A stretch of DNA of 64,000 bases. Source: Clostridia bacterium. Lineage in GTDB: Bacteria; Bacillota_A; Clostridia; Oscillospirales; CAG-272. The notes beneath the pieces were generated by a model. It did not search any database and was not told the origin of the DNA. It saw nothing but the letters and a program-made list of their open reading frames with translations. Shown here piece after piece: positions 25,651 to 33,914 of the stretch. The stretch spans positions 11,531-75,530 of the forward strand of contig JAFUJS010000008.1 of assembly GCA_017468115.1 (NCBI GenBank), in the 5' to 3' direction. Made by a program: the position numbers and the translations under genes. The first letter of the stretch is position 1. Every line of letters starts with the position of its first letter.

Positions 25651-27708
25651 TTAGTTGCCTCCCTGTGCCTTTAGCTCCTGTGCAGCAACGACAGTAGCCC
25701 CGCCGCCACCTGTGCTGCCACCGGAAAGCTTTTTGTATTCTTCGATTTCTCTGGATGAATATGCGCCGGAGCCCACAACCTTGTCTAAGCCGTAGCCTTG
25801 GTTCACGCACTCTTTAACAGAGAAGCCTAAAAGCTTTAGATATCGAATGGAATCGCTGTCGCTTTCAATTCGATAGAAGCATTGGGATTTATAAAATTCC
25901 TCTCTCGCCTCGCCCTCAATTTCTGTGTGGCTGAAGTAAGGGAAGCCGATTGCTTTGTATCTTTCCTCAAGCTCCTTGGACCACTGGCAGCTTTCGTGGA
26001 ACTCTTTTAGCTGCTCCTTGGAAAGCATTGTTGTGCCATTACTTAGAACAACGGATTTTGGAGAAATTGTGAACGCACCGTTGTTTTCAAAGCTTGCTTC
26101 AAACATAACGCCCTTGTATTTTGAGGACAGGAAGGAAAGCTCTATGTTTTCTCCCTTTCGTTCTTGCTTGAATTGCTGATATGGGTCCTTGCGGCCTGCC
26201 GCCTTGCTTATATTTTGGGACTCAAGCTCGTCAATATCTATGCAGGATAGCAGGGCGGAAGCATTAATGCTTTGCTTGCAAAGGCCCAGCACAGACTTGA
26301 GCTGCTCTGTCGCCTCGCAAAGAAGATTAAGGCCTTGCTCGGAAATGGAAAATTCATTAACCTGCTCAATTGTTAAAACAGAGCCCTTAACCTTGTCGCC
26401 GGAAGCGTTGCCGCCGTCGGAAACAATGGTGTTTAGCTCCTCGTAGTAGCTGTTGTATCTGTCCAGTTCTTCCTTGAAGCGCTTGTATAGCTCATTATAT
26501 TTTATTGCAGACTCCTCAAAGGCAGAAAGCTGATTAACAAGACCGTTGAGCCTTGGTGTGGTGCCGGGAGAGGACAGGGAGCTTGAGCATCTGGTAACCT
26601 CCGCATTAAGCTGGCGCAGCCTTTGAGTATCGCCCACCTCTTCAAGAGCCTTAACTCTGTCAAGGATTTCACGGCAGCGCTCCGCAAGCTCTGTGTTAAG
26701 CTTTGTGCTTGATAGTCTTTGATTTTCAATTTGAATGGTGTCCTGAAGCATAGGGGTAAGTATGCCCTCAAGCTCTTTCAGAAGAGCAATTTGCGCATCT
26801 ACCTTGTCAACCGCTTGGCTCTTTGCCCTGGCAATGTCGCTTTGAGCCTTGAGTGCGGTAACCTCAGCCTCTATATCCTTCAGCATAGAGGTAATTTGAC
26901 CTGATGCAGAGGAGTCAAAAATGTCAATAGTATTAATTTGCTCAGCCAAGCGAGAAATGTAAGCATCTAGTCCGCTGGACTTAACCTTGGCCTCTGTACG
27001 AAGAAGAAAATCGTAGAATTTTCTTAGATGCTCGTATTTGCCGGAAACATCGTTTATGTATGTACGTATTTCGGCTGCCTCTGTGTAAGCCTCTATGTTT
27101 TTTACAGAATATCGCCTTTGTGCGCTGGCAAATTGGTCAAGATTTTCGCTGGCTTGAAGCCTTGCAAGACGATCATCACAGCTTCTTAAGCACCTTGTTT
27201 CTTCCTCTCTTAAGGATGCAAGTGCTTTTTCAAGCTGAGAGATTTTTTTCTCTATTTTTTTGTTGTCGGCATCCATACCGAAGGTGCCAAAGACACAGGT
27301 AAAGATTTCCCTTGATTTGCCAACAACTGATTTAAGCTCCGCAAGGCTAGCCTTAATATCGGTTGCCTTTGCCTCGCTGTCAGCCTTTATGCGTGCCTTC
27401 TGCTTAGAGGCTTCCTTTATCGCTTCTGTCTTTTTTTCAGCCAAAAGAGCAGCAAGCCTTTGGTTTTCCTTGTATTGGAAGGTGGCATTATCAACAGCAC
27501 GCTTAAGCTGGCTGTAAGAAACACCGGATGTGCTTGATACTACAAAATCAATAGAACCGCTTGAAGAAACGGAAACGCTAACTCCTGAGCCGAAGCGAGA
27601 GAGAAGCTTTGCAATTTCAGCGCCCTCTTGCCTTGATTCGGTTTGGAACGAATGCGTTGTGGTTGTGGGGTAACTGGGACTGTAATCGTAGCTTTTTGGT
27701 CCGCTCAT
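25651..27708 (-). CDS. Long coiled-coil protein with MSGPKS N-terminus
   Basis: 685 residues. It opens MSGPKSYDYSPSY, then Thr/Ser-rich, then a small beta-like domain (about 35-90: VSVSVSSSGSIDFVVSS). Residues about 90-470 are coiled coil, rich in A, E, K, L, Q. A globular C-terminal domain (about 505-640) is followed by a Gly-rich tail (GGSTGGGG, about 663-671) and a short charged end. No catalytic motif seen. AAAGGAG lies 7 bases before the ATG. A structural or tethering role is likely; the Gly-rich tail resembles linkers and could be a modification site for the adjacent radical SAM enzyme, which is speculation. Confidence 0.8.
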   Translation of the reverse strand: MSGPKSYDYSPSYPTTTTHSFQTESRQEGAEIAKLLSRFGSGVSVSVSSSGSIDFVVSSTSGVSYSQLKRAVDNATFQYKENQRLAALLAEKKTEAIKEASKQKARIKADSEAKATDIKASLAELKSVVGKSREIFTCVFGTFGMDADNKKIEKKISQLEKALASLREEETRCLRSCDDRLARLQASENLDQFASAQRRYSVKNIEAYTEAAEIRTYINDVSGKYEHLRKFYDFLLRTEAKVKSSGLDAYISRLAEQINTIDIFDSSASGQITSMLKDIEAEVTALKAQSDIARAKSQAVDKVDAQIALLKELEGILTPMLQDTIQIENQRLSSTKLNTELAERCREILDRVKALEEVGDTQRLRQLNAEVTRCSSSLSSPGTTPRLNGLVNQLSAFEESAIKYNELYKRFKEELDRYNSYYEELNTIVSDGGNASGDKVKGSVLTIEQVNEFSISEQGLNLLCEATEQLKSVLGLCKQSINASALLSCIDIDELESQNISKAAGRKDPYQQFKQERKGENIELSFLSSKYKGVMFEASFENNGAFTISPKSVVLSNGTTMLSKEQLKEFHESCQWSKELEERYKAIGFPYFSHTEIEGEAREEFYKSQCFYRIESDSDSIRYLKLLGFSVKECVNQGYGLDKVVGSGAYSSREIEEYKKLSGGSTGGGGATVVAAQELKAQGGN

Positions 27709-27723
27709 ATTTATTCTCCTTTG

Positions 27724-29811
27724 TTATTTCTTTTTCTTGCCTAAAATTTCTTCCCAAGAGAAGGAAGATTCGCCGGACGACTGATTTTTTGGCGTAGTCG
27801 GTTTAGGTGTAGTCGGCTTGGGTGTAGTCGGTTTAGGCGTAGCCGACTTAGGCTCGGCAGGCTTTTGTGCAGAGATAGATTTTTTCTCGGCAGGCTTAGG
27901 CTCCGCAACCGATGTGGTTAGAGTGGGAGTCGATTTCGTGATGGAAATCTCTGTCTTAGCACGAGTAAGCTCTTTTTTAAGATTGGTTGATATTTGACCG
28001 TGGAGCTTCATCATTTTGTCAAAGGCGCCCTCTGCGTCCTCAACTGCACGCAAGTAGCCATCCTTGCCGTAAATAAATTCCAGAACCTGCTTTAGCTCTC
28101 GGCTGTTTGCGAAATCAAGAAGCCTGCCCTCGTTGCCGACTTCCTGTAACAGTCGTTTAGCATGGCCGTGAGCCGTGTCAAGGTGGTTATCATAATAAAA
28201 CTTAAGCTCTCTTAAGGATGTGCGCTCCTGCCTGTCAATAGAGAATAGATAGGCTGAAAGAGAGGGATACTCAAGCATTGGATTGATAAATGACTTTAGC
28301 TTGCCAATCCATTCCTCTACGCTTGTGCCGTCATTAAAGAACCTTCCTGCGAAAACAGCTTCTAAAACACGAGTGTCAAAAAGCATGGTGATAAGGGCAT
28401 TATATTCCTCTGTGGCAGCATGAAGCCTGTATGCGTTGCGAACGATTTGTCTGATGTAATCAAGGCCGCTTTCATCTGCATAAAAGCTAAGACCTCTGTA
28501 TTCAAAGGGGGCGCCTCTGTTCAAAGCGTGTCTTAGAAGACACAGGTATTCGTAGCCCACCTGTCCGCAGTCGTCAAGAGCATAGCCTACGTTGTTGAAA
28601 AGCTTTTCGTGCAGGTCATAGTTGCCGATAATGCTTTTTGCAAAGGCTTCTCTTACAGAAACAAGCTCATCTTTTTGGGAAAGAGAGGCAACGAAATCCT
28701 TGCCAAAGCGATAGGAGCCGTTTTCGTCTACATAGAAAAACTCGCCTGTTACGTCGTATACAAGAGAGGTAAGCCCCAATGCTTCTACACAATCGTAGCC
28801 CTCAAAAAAGGAGCTGCGAACTGTGTCGGTATTAAAAATTTTGATATAATCTGTTCTGTCGTCGCTATTAAGAAGAGCGTTGACAAATTGCTCCCTTGTA
28901 GCAAAGCAGTACACCCTGTCGTCTACTCTGTAAGAAAGACCACTCTGTCTTACAGCTTCATGGGAGTACATATATTCAAAGAATAGCTCTTCTAAGGAGC
29001 CATAGCCGAAGTAAAAGCTATCCGGTTTATATGCAACGGTGCCGTATGCTTCCTTGACAGCGTTTACAAAGCCTGTGTACTTTTCGGTAAATTCAAAGCC
29101 CCCTGTTGAATTGGGCGCCATAAATTCCTCTGCCGCAAAATCCTTGTATATCTGAATATGCAGAGCATCAAGGTCGTTAAGAGAGGTCTTGTATGGCTTG
29201 TGGGACTTATAGAAATAAGCTTGAGTCAGTGTGACATTTGACTTTTTTGGCTTGGAGCCCTTGCTTTTTGCATCATAGAAGGCGTTTATGGCAGAAGCCT
29301 TTTCATCAAAGTATTGTGGGCTTTTGTAGCCCCTTTCCTTCAAGTAAACTGCCTCGTCAACCCCGTTGATTTTTCCGTTTTCAACAAGAATCGGGGAGCA
29401 AAGCCTGCCGTTTTGATAAGCCACAACCCATCTCTTGCTACGCTGAACAAGCCTTTTGTGTTGCTCCACCGCATCTATAATTCTCTCATCGTTTATATCA
29501 TCGTCCGAAAGAGAGGTGCAGGGAGAAATAGAGGAGTCCTTGGGCGGCTGGCAGGGAACGAGCCTTTCGCCATTATAGCTAAGCCAGGAGCAGAAGGAGC
29601 CACGTGTAATCTCCTTGTTGTATCTGTTGACATAATCCTCAATTACGTCTACTCGTTCATCCCGTTCCACTTGTTCATATTCGTGACTAAAGTCCTTGAA
29701 GGTGGAGCACAGGATTTTAACTACATCAGGCGAGGATGCCTTCAGCTCGGGAGCCTTGCTTTTTATTTCAATGTAATAATTGCTATCGTAGTCTACATAA
29801 ATTTGAATCAT
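27724..29811 (-). CDS. Unknown protein with C-terminal PKPTT repeat tail
   Basis: 695 residues, no recognised family. The first 590 residues are globular, rich in Tyr, Phe and Asp, without signal peptide or membrane helix. Residues about 625-695 are a low-complexity Lys/Pro/Thr tail with tandem KPTTP units, ending in a short conserved-looking WEEILGKKKK. Such flexible tails often tether a domain. The gene is fourth-last upstream of the GTPase and immediately follows the 187-residue gene (2-base gap). Confidence 0.75.
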   Translation of the reverse strand: MIQIYVDYDSNYYIEIKSKAPELKASSPDVVKILCSTFKDFSHEYEQVERDERVDVIEDYVNRYNKEITRGSFCSWLSYNGERLVPCQPPKDSSISPCTSLSDDDINDERIIDAVEQHKRLVQRSKRWVVAYQNGRLCSPILVENGKINGVDEAVYLKERGYKSPQYFDEKASAINAFYDAKSKGSKPKKSNVTLTQAYFYKSHKPYKTSLNDLDALHIQIYKDFAAEEFMAPNSTGGFEFTEKYTGFVNAVKEAYGTVAYKPDSFYFGYGSLEELFFEYMYSHEAVRQSGLSYRVDDRVYCFATREQFVNALLNSDDRTDYIKIFNTDTVRSSFFEGYDCVEALGLTSLVYDVTGEFFYVDENGSYRFGKDFVASLSQKDELVSVREAFAKSIIGNYDLHEKLFNNVGYALDDCGQVGYEYLCLLRHALNRGAPFEYRGLSFYADESGLDYIRQIVRNAYRLHAATEEYNALITMLFDTRVLEAVFAGRFFNDGTSVEEWIGKLKSFINPMLEYPSLSAYLFSIDRQERTSLRELKFYYDNHLDTAHGHAKRLLQEVGNEGRLLDFANSRELKQVLEFIYGKDGYLRAVEDAEGAFDKMMKLHGQISTNLKKELTRAKTEISITKSTPTLTTSVAEPKPAEKKSISAQKPAEPKSATPKPTTPKPTTPKPTTPKNQSSGESSFSWEEILGKKKK
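27791..27850 (-). repeat. Four tandem 15-bp repeats coding PKPTT
   Basis: Units at 27791, 27806, 27821 and 27836 read GGYGTAGYCGRYTTR with one to three changes each. They code for the Lys-Pro-Thr-rich tail and could vary in copy number by slippage. Confidence 0.9.
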
Positions 29812-29813
29812 TG

Positions 29814-30377
29814 TTACACCTGCTGGTCGGTTGGTAGTAAGAAGTGCTTGCCTGATTTTGAGGTAAAGTTAATCTTAGAGGACAAAAGGTCAAGGGCACA
29901 AATGTTTGTTGTGAAGCAAACAGTCTTTCCCATGCTTTTGTATGCGTTGAGCTGGCTTATGCAAAGAATAATTTCTGTGGTAGCCTTAAGAAGCCTTTTA
30001 TAGTACGCCTCCCAGTCCCCGGCGTGTCTTAGTGCGCAGAAGGACTCCATTGATTTAACCAATTCTCTTGACGAGATGTTAACTGCCACGTCAGGGCCTG
30101 ATTTGCTTGACGAAGAAACAGTATGCTTAAGAAAGAAGCTAAGCTCCTTGTCAAGCTCTTCACAAACATCTTCAATTGCCATAAGATAGGGCAGAGCTTC
30201 AAAGCTAACACGAGGAAGGTCGCCGCCCATGAGGGCGCAAATGTGCGGAATTCTTTCGTTTTCCTTCCAATATCTGCATAAAAGCTGGGCACCGTCAACC
30301 CTTACGCCGTCGTCATAGCCGTCAGAGCTAATAAGACGGGCAAGTGTGAAAATATCTTTATCAGAACCTATTTCCAT
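29814..30377 (-). CDS. Small protein of unknown function
   Basis: 187 residues, mostly helical, no recognised domain, no signal peptide. Central helices (about 85-165) carry scattered Cys residues without a metal pattern. It starts 2 bases after the AAA+ stop and ends 2 bases before the next start, so it is clearly a coupled operon member. Confidence 0.75.
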   Translation of the reverse strand: MEIGSDKDIFTLARLISSDGYDDGVRVDGAQLLCRYWKENERIPHICALMGGDLPRVSFEALPYLMAIEDVCEELDKELSFFLKHTVSSSSKSGPDVAVNISSRELVKSMESFCALRHAGDWEAYYKRLLKATTEIILCISQLNAYKSMGKTVCFTTNICALDLLSSKINFTSKSGKHFLLPTDQQV

Positions 30378-30379
30378 TT

Positions 30380-32698
30380 TTACCTCAATTCAACTACTAG
30401 TGCGCCATTAACTAAATTCATAATGGCACGAAGACCCTCGCCGGGGTTTTCAAACAGGAAGTCCTTAATGGGGTCTCTCATTAAGAAATCAACTCTGTCT
30501 ATAATACCTCTTGCACCAAGGTCAATAATTTCCTTTCTCATAACATCGTCTTGGATGAAGCGAGCGGCATCGTCGCTTATTTCCAAGTCAAGTCTGCTAT
30601 CGTTTTCTTCCCTTAAGGACTCCTTAAAGTCCTCAATGGTGTTTTTAGCGATTGCCTTTGCGTTATAATCGCCGATAAATCTATAAACAAGAATGTTGCT
30701 TTCGCCCACACGTCCGAGAATTTCCTTGCGCTGAAGCTCTACCTCGAAGTAGTGTCGAATGCTTTCCTTAACATTTTCCTCAACGAAAATATTAAATGCT
30801 GCAAGGGCAGAGTCTGCCTTGCCATCGAAAAGATATGGGTAGCAAAGCTTGAAAAATTCGTGCTCACGGTAGTCTGTTGTAAGACCCGAATAGAGAACGA
30901 GAGTTTTCAAAACCTCATAAGCCTTAAGGGCAGCTGTCTTCTTATCCTCGTCTGTGGCAGCCTTGAATTGTTCCAGTCTGTTGTCCAGCTCCTGAGAATA
31001 TCTGTTAATGCAATTTGTTTTCTCGGCAGGTGGCAAATCACGTGGAAGATTTGGAGCAATACCTCTGTTAGAGGTAAAGATAATGATGGATTGTGAGAAG
31101 GAAACAGTTTCGCCCTTTCCGTCTGTCAATCTACCATCTCCAAGAATTTGAAGGAATTTGTCCCAAATGCGAGGGGAAGCCTTTTCAATCTCGTCGAAAA
31201 GAACAACGGAGAATGGCTCCTCACGAATAGCCTTGGTAAGCTCACCGCCGTCCTCGTAGCCCACATATCCCGGAGGCGCTCCAAAAAGACGAGAGTCTGT
31301 GTGCTCGCTGCTAAATTCACTCATATCGAAGCGAATAATTTTGTCTTGGCTGTGGAATATGTTTTCAGCAATCTGCTTGGCAATTTCCGTTTTACCGGTA
31401 CCGGTAGGTCCGGCAAGGAAGAAAATAGCCTTTGGTCTGCGGTCGTTCTTTTTGCTGGAGTTGACACCGGTAGCAGCCGCCTTAAGTGAGTCGGCAACAG
31501 CCTCAACAATGTGGTTTTGACCCTTGATTTTTTTCTTTACCTCGTCGGCAAACTTTCTTGTGTTTTCCTTAAGAGCAGGGTCCTTCCATGGGTCGTAAAC
31601 CTCGCCACACTCAAAAGCTAATACGGTTTTGTCGATGCTTTCGATGCGTTTGAAGCTTGGCATTTGCTCTCCGTTGTTTTGGATAAACGCCTTTAGCTGA
31701 AGAAGTCTGCGAAGAGAATACTTCTCGGTATATACCGCAAACTTTCCTATTTTCTTGCCTCTCTTACGGCGTAGGTCCTCCTCACGCTTAGTCTCGTCCT
31801 CTTCATTTGATGTAACCACGATTTCGTTCATAACATCTGCCATTTCAACCTCAAAAAAGGTTTCTCTGAACTTAGTGTTGGGGCAGGGAATGGTAATTTT
31901 CTTAACAGCGGGGTTGCTGCCCTCGGACTCAAACCAAACAGGCAAGTCGTTCATCTTATCTACAAAGAGCATAAGCCTGCATGGAGAGGACGCAATTTGT
32001 GTTGTGTTAAACAGCACCATAAGCATATCTCCCTCGGTATCTGTGGGTCTGCCCGGGGTTGCCATAAATCTGGAAACAGATGGAAGAATAAACAAAAACG
32101 GCTTTGCGTTTGGATAGCTTTCCTTTTTAGCCTCGAATTGCAGGGTAACATCGTGAATACGCTTTAGGTCGGTAACACGGGCACCCTTCATATCTGCAGA
32201 ATCTCTCTTGTCGTTTTCGTCGCAATAGGAGTTTCTGTAATAATCAAGGAACATTTTCACATTGTCGCTTGTTTCATCCTTGTCGTAGAAAATGAAGGAG
32301 TTGAACCAATCTCTTGTGTAATTTGGTGTTTCTTGAGCGTCGCACTCATCAGCTGCATCATCATCCTCGTCATCAGCAGATTCCTGGCTCGGGTCCCGGT
32401 CGGGGATTTTTTCTCCGGATGCTCTTGTGTGGTCGTAAAAAACTACACAGTAATCGTCGCAAAATCTCTTAGCAATAGATTCCTGCAGAGTGGAGTATTC
32501 ATAAAACTCCTCGGAAGCGCCGCTATTATCAGAATAGCTTTCAAGAGAGAAGCTGTCAGAGGCGGCTCTCAGCGCCAACGACGGCTGAAGGTCATTTATA
32601 TTTCCCTCGAAAATAAAGCTTTGAAAGGTGGAGAGGTACATAGAAAGGTCTCTTGCCCATTTTATGTCGTAATTTGGTAAAGAATTGTTCTGCGTCAT
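30380..32698 (-). CDS. ClpB/ClpA-like AAA+ ATPase with degenerate first module
   Basis: 772 residues. Residues about 380-772 are a full class-2 (Clp D2-type) AAA+ domain: Walker A GPTGTGKT (430-437), pore loop GAPPGYVGYEDGG (473-485), Walker B VVLFDEIEKA (498-507), sensor-1 FTSN (541-544) and the C-terminal GARGIIDRVD sensor-2. The first half (about 15-300) resembles an AAA module that lost Walker A: FIFEGNINDL near 28-37 and IPCPNTKFRETFF near 270-282, which looks like the strand and Arg region. An acidic insert (about 97-125) is disordered. No Clp N-domain or ClpP-binding loop is seen, so it is likely a disaggregase or remodelling motor. First gene of the large operon. Confidence 0.9.
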   Translation of the reverse strand: MTQNNSLPNYDIKWARDLSMYLSTFQSFIFEGNINDLQPSLALRAASDSFSLESYSDNSGASEEFYEYSTLQESIAKRFCDDYCVVFYDHTRASGEKIPDRDPSQESADDEDDDAADECDAQETPNYTRDWFNSFIFYDKDETSDNVKMFLDYYRNSYCDENDKRDSADMKGARVTDLKRIHDVTLQFEAKKESYPNAKPFLFILPSVSRFMATPGRPTDTEGDMLMVLFNTTQIASSPCRLMLFVDKMNDLPVWFESEGSNPAVKKITIPCPNTKFRETFFEVEMADVMNEIVVTSNEEDETKREEDLRRKRGKKIGKFAVYTEKYSLRRLLQLKAFIQNNGEQMPSFKRIESIDKTVLAFECGEVYDPWKDPALKENTRKFADEVKKKIKGQNHIVEAVADSLKAAATGVNSSKKNDRRPKAIFFLAGPTGTGKTEIAKQIAENIFHSQDKIIRFDMSEFSSEHTDSRLFGAPPGYVGYEDGGELTKAIREEPFSVVLFDEIEKASPRIWDKFLQILGDGRLTDGKGETVSFSQSIIIFTSNRGIAPNLPRDLPPAEKTNCINRYSQELDNRLEQFKAATDEDKKTAALKAYEVLKTLVLYSGLTTDYREHEFFKLCYPYLFDGKADSALAAFNIFVEENVKESIRHYFEVELQRKEILGRVGESNILVYRFIGDYNAKAIAKNTIEDFKESLREENDSRLDLEISDDAARFIQDDVMRKEIIDLGARGIIDRVDFLMRDPIKDFLFENPGEGLRAIMNLVNGALVVELR

Positions 32699-32730
32699 TG
32701 TTAAATTCTCCTTAAAGTAATATTAAAATA

Positions 32731-32770
32731 ATTATAACATATTATTTAACAATTTTGTCACATTTTGTCA
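32731..32770 (-). promoter_or_regulatory. Probable promoter and paired repeat of the large operon
   Basis: A TATAAT -10 box lies at 32731-32736 on the minus strand, 33 bases before the AAA+ start. No good -35 is present: GTGACA is 19 bases away. Two copies of TGACAAAAT (32752-32760 and 32762-32770), one helical turn apart, overlap and precede the -35 position, as an activator site might. Confidence 0.45.
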
Positions 32771-32940
32771 TATTGGGTCGAAATTTTGTATAAATATACA
32801 AAAAAGAAAAAGTCAAATTGTTGATTTTGACGACTATCAATGTAAAAGGTGTTGCAGCACATTTTACACAAAAAATTCCGAAATAAGTGGGGGAGTGTCT
32901 GATTTTGCGCGAACACCGTTTCCTGCAAATCCAAACTGTA

Positions 32941-32967
32941 AAAATAAAAAACCGACACAGGGTCGGT
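32941..32967 (-). terminator. Terminator of HD-domain gene
   Basis: ACCGAC (32951-32956) pairs with GTCGGT (32962-32967). On the minus strand TTTTTATTTT follows. It lies directly after the HD gene stop and separates it from the large operon; the plus-strand side also has a T-run. Confidence 0.85.
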
Positions 32968-32972
32968 CTTTT

Positions 32973-33632
32973 TTACATTATTGCTTGGCTGTTTATCTCC
33001 AGCTTGAATTGTAAGCCAAGGGTGCTTGCTGCGTTTTTGCACATAAGCATTCTGGTGAGGAAAATCTCAAAGTAATCCATAACAGGGCAGATGTCCGTGT
33101 CAATCTTTAGCTTTAGGCATATTGTTGTTTTCTCGGGATTGATTTCAATGCCCGACTCATAAACAGAGTAGTTAACCCTGTCGTGAATATCGAACTTAAT
33201 GTGGTCGGTGTTTCTGACCCTTGTTCGCCTTACATCGCTTTTGTCGGCAATAATAAGTGCTGCCGCAATAGGATTTACAGCCTCTCCGTCACCCTCGTCG
33301 TGATTTCCGATGGCGGTAACGATTGTGGCAATATCCTCAGCCTCCATATTCAGATTGTCAAGTATTCTAAATGCCATAACAGCTCCGCTTTGAGAATGCT
33401 CACGCCTGTTTACTATGTTGCCGATGTCGTGAAGGTGTGAGGCAATCTTAACAAGCTCAATATCGTGCTGGTCGTAGCCAAGGGTGGAAAGTATATATTC
33501 GGCTCTTGATGCCACAAGACCCACGTGGGCAAAGCTGTGCTCTGTATAGCCAAGGGCAATTAGGGACTGGTCAGCCTTTTTTATGTATGCACTTATGCTT
33601 TCGTTGTGCTTAATATCGTTATAGGTAATCAT
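32973..33632 (-). CDS. HD-domain phosphohydrolase
   Basis: 219 residues. HD motif ASHLHDIGN near residues 67-75, with supporting His residues in EHSQSG (82-87) and GNHDEG (about 112-117), followed by an Asp in IIADKSD. Metal-dependent phosphohydrolases of this type act on nucleotides or cyclic nucleotides; substrate not evident. It stands alone, with its own promoter and terminator, upstream of and co-directional with the large operon. AGGAG lies upstream of the ATG. Confidence 0.85.
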   Translation of the reverse strand: MITYNDIKHNESISAYIKKADQSLIALGYTEHSFAHVGLVASRAEYILSTLGYDQHDIELVKIASHLHDIGNIVNRREHSQSGAVMAFRILDNLNMEAEDIATIVTAIGNHDEGDGEAVNPIAAALIIADKSDVRRTRVRNTDHIKFDIHDRVNYSVYESGIEINPEKTTICLKLKIDTDICPVMDYFEIFLTRMLMCKNAASTLGLQFKLEINSQAIM

Positions 33633-33683
33633 TTTTCTCCTCGGTTGTTTTTAGCTTTAGCGCGTTTTGCGCCCTTCCTTTTT

Positions 33684-33712
33684 ATTTTACCACATTTATC
33701 ATCATCTTACAA
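33684..33712 (-). promoter_or_regulatory. Promoter of HD gene
   Basis: Minus strand TTGTAA (33707-33712), 17 bases, TAAAAT (33684-33689). Confidence 0.6.
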
Positions 33713-33808
33713 CTATTATTTTTTACGGTAGAAAGCTTACGAGTTTCGTCAAGTTGCACAAAATTTACCAAAAAAGCCAAAAATATTAAACAAATTGCCC
33801 AAAAAATA

Positions 33809-33837
33809 TTGCAAGGCTATTATAATTGTGATATTAT
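33809..33837 (+). promoter_or_regulatory. Candidate promoter of EF-G-like gene
   Basis: TTGCAA (33809-33814), 17 bases, TATTAT (33832-33837). A second TATAAT at 33821 has no partner -35. The leader to the ATG is about 70 bases. Confidence 0.5.
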
Positions 33838-33914
33838 TAAATCAAAGAAATAGCAAGGTGCATTTACTAATAGAAGGTGCGCGCTTGACTACATATGAAA
33901 AGAGGAAAACAAAA

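Noticed and set aside
32758..33042. 94-codon frame between the large operon and the HD gene
   Set aside because: It crosses the HD gene terminator and its 3' end, with no ribosome site.
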